Of a DNA stretch of 6,984 bases, positions 5,781 through 6,984 are shown in pieces. A program made the position numbers and the translations under genes. The notes under the pieces are model-generated. The model was not told where the DNA came from. It saw nothing but the letters and a program-made list of their open reading frames with translations, and ran no database searches. The stretch is from contig JBDHUV010000037.1 in assembly GCA_039809365.1 (NCBI GenBank), positions 1 through 6,984 on the forward strand, written 5' to 3'. Source of the DNA: JBDHUV01 sp039809365 (GTDB lineage: Bacteria; Patescibacteriota; Microgenomatia; Levybacterales; GWA1-39-11). The stretch's first letter is position 1. Each line of letters begins with the position of its first letter.

Positions 5781-5867
5781 GGAGAGTTGGCCGAGCGGTT
5801 TATGGCGCTAGTCTTGAAAACTAGTGGGAGCAATCCCTCACAGGTTCGAATCCTGTACTCTCCGCCA
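5781..5867 (+). tRNA. tRNA-Ser, anticodon UGA, CCA encoded
   Basis: A class II tRNA. The acceptor GGAGAGT pairs with ACTCTCC, discriminator G at 5864, followed by an encoded CCA (5865-5867). The D stem is GCC/GGC with GG in the loop. The anticodon stem CTAGT/ACTAG closes CTTGAAA, anticodon TGA at 5815-5817. The variable arm is GGGA/TCCC and the T arm ACAGG-TTCGAAT-CCTGT. It reads UCA and other UCN codons. Unlike the other three tRNAs here it carries CCA in the DNA. Its 3' end is one base from the end of the opposite-strand 198-residue gene. Confidence 0.97.
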
Positions 5868-5868
5868 T

Positions 5869-6465
5869 TTAGTTATTTAAATTTTTGTTTGCTCCATTTA
5901 AGATAAAATCAATAACTCGTATTGTAGTATCTACAAGTTCTGTAGCTTCTTCTGGATAATGGGAGGTCTCTGTTTGAAGTCTATCTAGTTTCTCTGTAGT
6001 GCCAGATAGAAAATTTCGTTGGATTATTTTGTGTCTATTTATATTAATATGTACTTCTGCTTTAAATGTGGTTATAAGAGAAGGTACCATATGTTGATCA
6101 AGAAGCATCTCTTTCGTAATAATCTCTATCCGTTCATCCATGTATTCAGGTGTATTAATATATTGTGCTTGAATCATACCCCAAGGAGAATCTGGTATAC
6201 ATAATTTGAAATGATAATAATTACCTTTATTAGATCGAGTGAAGATGTGGTTTTTTGGATGTTCTATATAATTTGCAAAACGATTGGAATGTTCCCTTAG
6301 AGTTGAATCAATCTTCTCTCTATTTTCTAATGTATCAATAAACTGTTGGGGATTTGGTATGAAATATTCACGATCTTGTTGTAAATGGACTCCAAAGTGT
6401 TCATTCTCGGTGTCAATCCTTTCAAGGAGGGTCATTTCAGCAGGTGTTAAAAGTTCTGGATTCAT
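5869..6465 (-). CDS. Hypothetical 198-residue soluble protein
   Basis: I do not recognise this protein. It has no signal peptide or membrane helix. It is polar, with many Glu, Asn, His and Thr. The N-terminal 70 residues look helical (PAEMTLLERIDTENEHF early on). The middle (about 75-145) has alternating hydrophobic residues that suggest beta strands: YYHFKLCIP, WGMIQAQYI and FKAEVHININ. The C-terminus (165-195) is predicted helical, ending in VIDFILNGANKNLNN. No catalytic motif stands out. The start ATG 6465 is well supported by a TTCAAA-17 bp-TGCTATAAT promoter ending 8 nt upstream, and there is no Shine-Dalgarno sequence. It is transcribed towards tRNA-Ser(UGA) and its stop lies one base from that tRNA's CCA, so the mRNA 3' end must run antisense to the tRNA unless it stops exactly there. 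It is divergent from the ATP-cone nuclease gene. Confidence 0.82.
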   Translation of the reverse strand: MNPELLTPAEMTLLERIDTENEHFGVHLQQDREYFIPNPQQFIDTLENREKIDSTLREHSNRFANYIEHPKNHIFTRSNKGNYYHFKLCIPDSPWGMIQAQYINTPEYMDERIEIITKEMLLDQHMVPSLITTFKAEVHININRHKIIQRNFLSGTTEKLDRLQTETSHYPEEATELVDTTIRVIDFILNGANKNLNN

Positions 6466-6473
6466 AGGCTTGC

Positions 6474-6502
6474 ATTATAGCATGGATACGTGACTTTTTG
6501 AA
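6474..6502 (-). promoter_or_regulatory. Promoter of the 198-residue gene
   Basis: On the minus strand TTCAAA (6502-6497), a 17-bp spacer, and TATAAT (6479-6474) preceded by TGC, an extended -10. It ends 8 nt before the ATG at 6465, giving a leader of about 0-2 nt. Confidence 0.75.
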
Positions 6503-6513
6503 CCTAAATGCTG

Positions 6514-6519
6514 TAAACT
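6514..6519 (+). promoter_or_regulatory. Weak possible -10 of the ATP-cone nuclease gene
   Basis: TAAACT matches the -10 consensus at four of six positions and ends 6 nt before the GTG at 6526, the same distance as at the TraX-family gene. There is no clear -35. It is listed mainly because of its position. Confidence 0.25.
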
Positions 6520-6525
6520 GATTAA

Positions 6526-6984
6526 GTGAATAGTAATACAGAGATATATGTTATAAAACACAATGGAGAAAGAGAGCTTTTCTCTGAGGAAAAAGTGTTG
6601 AATTCAATGAAACGAGTCGGTTTAGATCCTTCTATTCAACCAAAAGTACTTGAACATATACAACAAAGACTTCATCCGGAGATTGAAACATCTGAAATTT
6701 TTGCACATATCCGTGAATTTTTACATAAGAATAATCAACAAAAAGCCTTAATTAAATTTAATTTAAAACAAGCAATTTTCGATCTTGGTCCTACTGGTTT
6801 CCCTTTTGAGCGATATATGCAAAGAGTGTTTCAAGAAATGGATTATGTTTCAGATGTTAATCTCATTTTACAGGGTGGATGTGTTACTCATGAAATTGAC
6901 GTCTTTTTACAAAAAGAAGGAAAAAAGGAAATTGTTGAAGCAAAATTCCATAACCAGCAAGGGGTAAAAACAGATGTCCAAGTA
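6526..6984 (+). CDS. ATP-cone domain fused to PD-(D/E)xK (Mrr-like) nuclease (3' end outside window)
   Basis: The first 153 codons are visible; the gene runs off the right edge. Residues about 7-92 match an ATP-cone, the nucleotide-sensing domain known from ribonucleotide reductases and NrdR: IKHNGERELFSEEKVLNSMK at 10-29, then IFAHIREFLHK, then ALIKFNLKQAIFDLGPTG (90-107). GFPFERYMQRVF (107-118) leads into a restriction-endonuclease-like core with CVTHEID (119-125) and VEAKFHNQQGVKTDVQV (137-153). D125 and E138-x-K140 fit the PD-(D/E)xK metal and catalytic residues. ATP-cone/nuclease fusions of this type occur in several bacteria; they are annotated as restriction endonucleases but their target is poorly known. 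The start is GTG 6526: a TAA lies three bases upstream in frame, there is no in-frame ATG before residue 28 (which lies inside the ATP-cone), and the fold begins within ten residues. It is divergent from the 198-residue gene with a 60-bp gap. Confidence 0.87.
   Translation, partial: MNSNTEIYVIKHNGERELFSEEKVLNSMKRVGLDPSIQPKVLEHIQQRLHPEIETSEIFAHIREFLHKNNQQKALIKFNLKQAIFDLGPTGFPFERYMQRVFQEMDYVSDVNLILQGGCVTHEIDVFLQKEGKKEIVEAKFHNQQGVKTDVQV

Noticed and set aside
4852..5856. Repeated 16-mer CAGGTTCGAATCCTGT at 4852, 4962 and 5841 as possible attachment sites
   Set aside because: These are the T arms of three tRNA-Ser genes and are expected to be nearly identical; no integrase or partial tRNA copy is seen.
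6785..6967. Plus-strand open frame of about 60 codons
   Set aside because: It is in another frame inside the ATP-cone nuclease gene, whose own frame gives clear ATP-cone and PD-(D/E)xK motifs.
1..6984. UGA recoded as glycine, as in some related candidate phyla
   Set aside because: UGA ends the genes at 1122 and 4017 in sensible positions, and no long gene contains an in-frame UGA.
1..6984. CRISPR array, insertion sequence or replication origin
   Set aside because: No regularly spaced repeats, no transposase and no cluster of DnaA-box-like sites were seen on either strand.

Overview
This window looks like part of the genome of a small, AT-rich bacterium. The best guess is a Candidate Phyla Radiation (Patescibacteria, Parcubacteria-like) genome. 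The reasons are short intergenic gaps, many unrecognised proteins, a VirD4-like ATPase next to a disordered protein, a TraX-family membrane protein, a coiled-coil SpoIID-like protein, and apparently leaderless promoters. UGA is used as a stop (for example at 1122 and 4017), which argues against the groups that recode UGA. The phylum is an inference from gene content.

Layout, left to right. 1-1035 (minus, cut by the window edge) encodes a secreted coiled-coil protein with a SpoIID/LytB-type cell-wall domain whose two signature motifs occur in the reverse of the usual order. 1122-1418 (minus) is a 98-residue protein that vaguely resembles a pre-toxin 'TG' linker domain. 1466-1539 (minus) is tRNA-Ile with anticodon UAU, a rare choice in bacteria. 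4646-1613 (minus) is a two-gene operon: a 209-residue acidic, proline-rich protein overlapping by 11 nt an 804-residue membrane-anchored VirD4/TraG-like DNA-pumping ATPase. On the plus strand, 4784-4985 holds two tRNA-Ser genes, GCU and the very unusual ACU. They are followed by a TraX-family multispanning membrane protein (5054-5737) and a third tRNA-Ser, UGA (5781-5867). 5869-6465 (minus) is an unrecognised 198-residue protein. 6526-6984 (plus, cut by the window edge) is a GTG-started ATP-cone plus PD-(D/E)xK nuclease.

Expression. First genes of transcription units have a -10 box only 6-10 nt before the start codon and no useful Shine-Dalgarno sequence, which suggests leaderless mRNAs. The one internal operon gene (the 804-residue ATPase) has a strong Shine-Dalgarno sequence. 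Several promoters share an extended -10 of the TGnTATAAT type, including those of tRNA-Ile and the tRNA-Ser pair.

Functional themes are the cell envelope and DNA movement: wall remodelling (SpoIID-like), a VirD4-like translocation ATPase with its overlapping partner, a TraX-like acyltransferase, and a nuclease that may act on foreign DNA. Nothing in the window proves that these genes act together. The most striking observations are the two rare tRNAs (Ser-ACU and Ile-UAU), the reordered SpoIID motifs and the leaderless promoter pattern.
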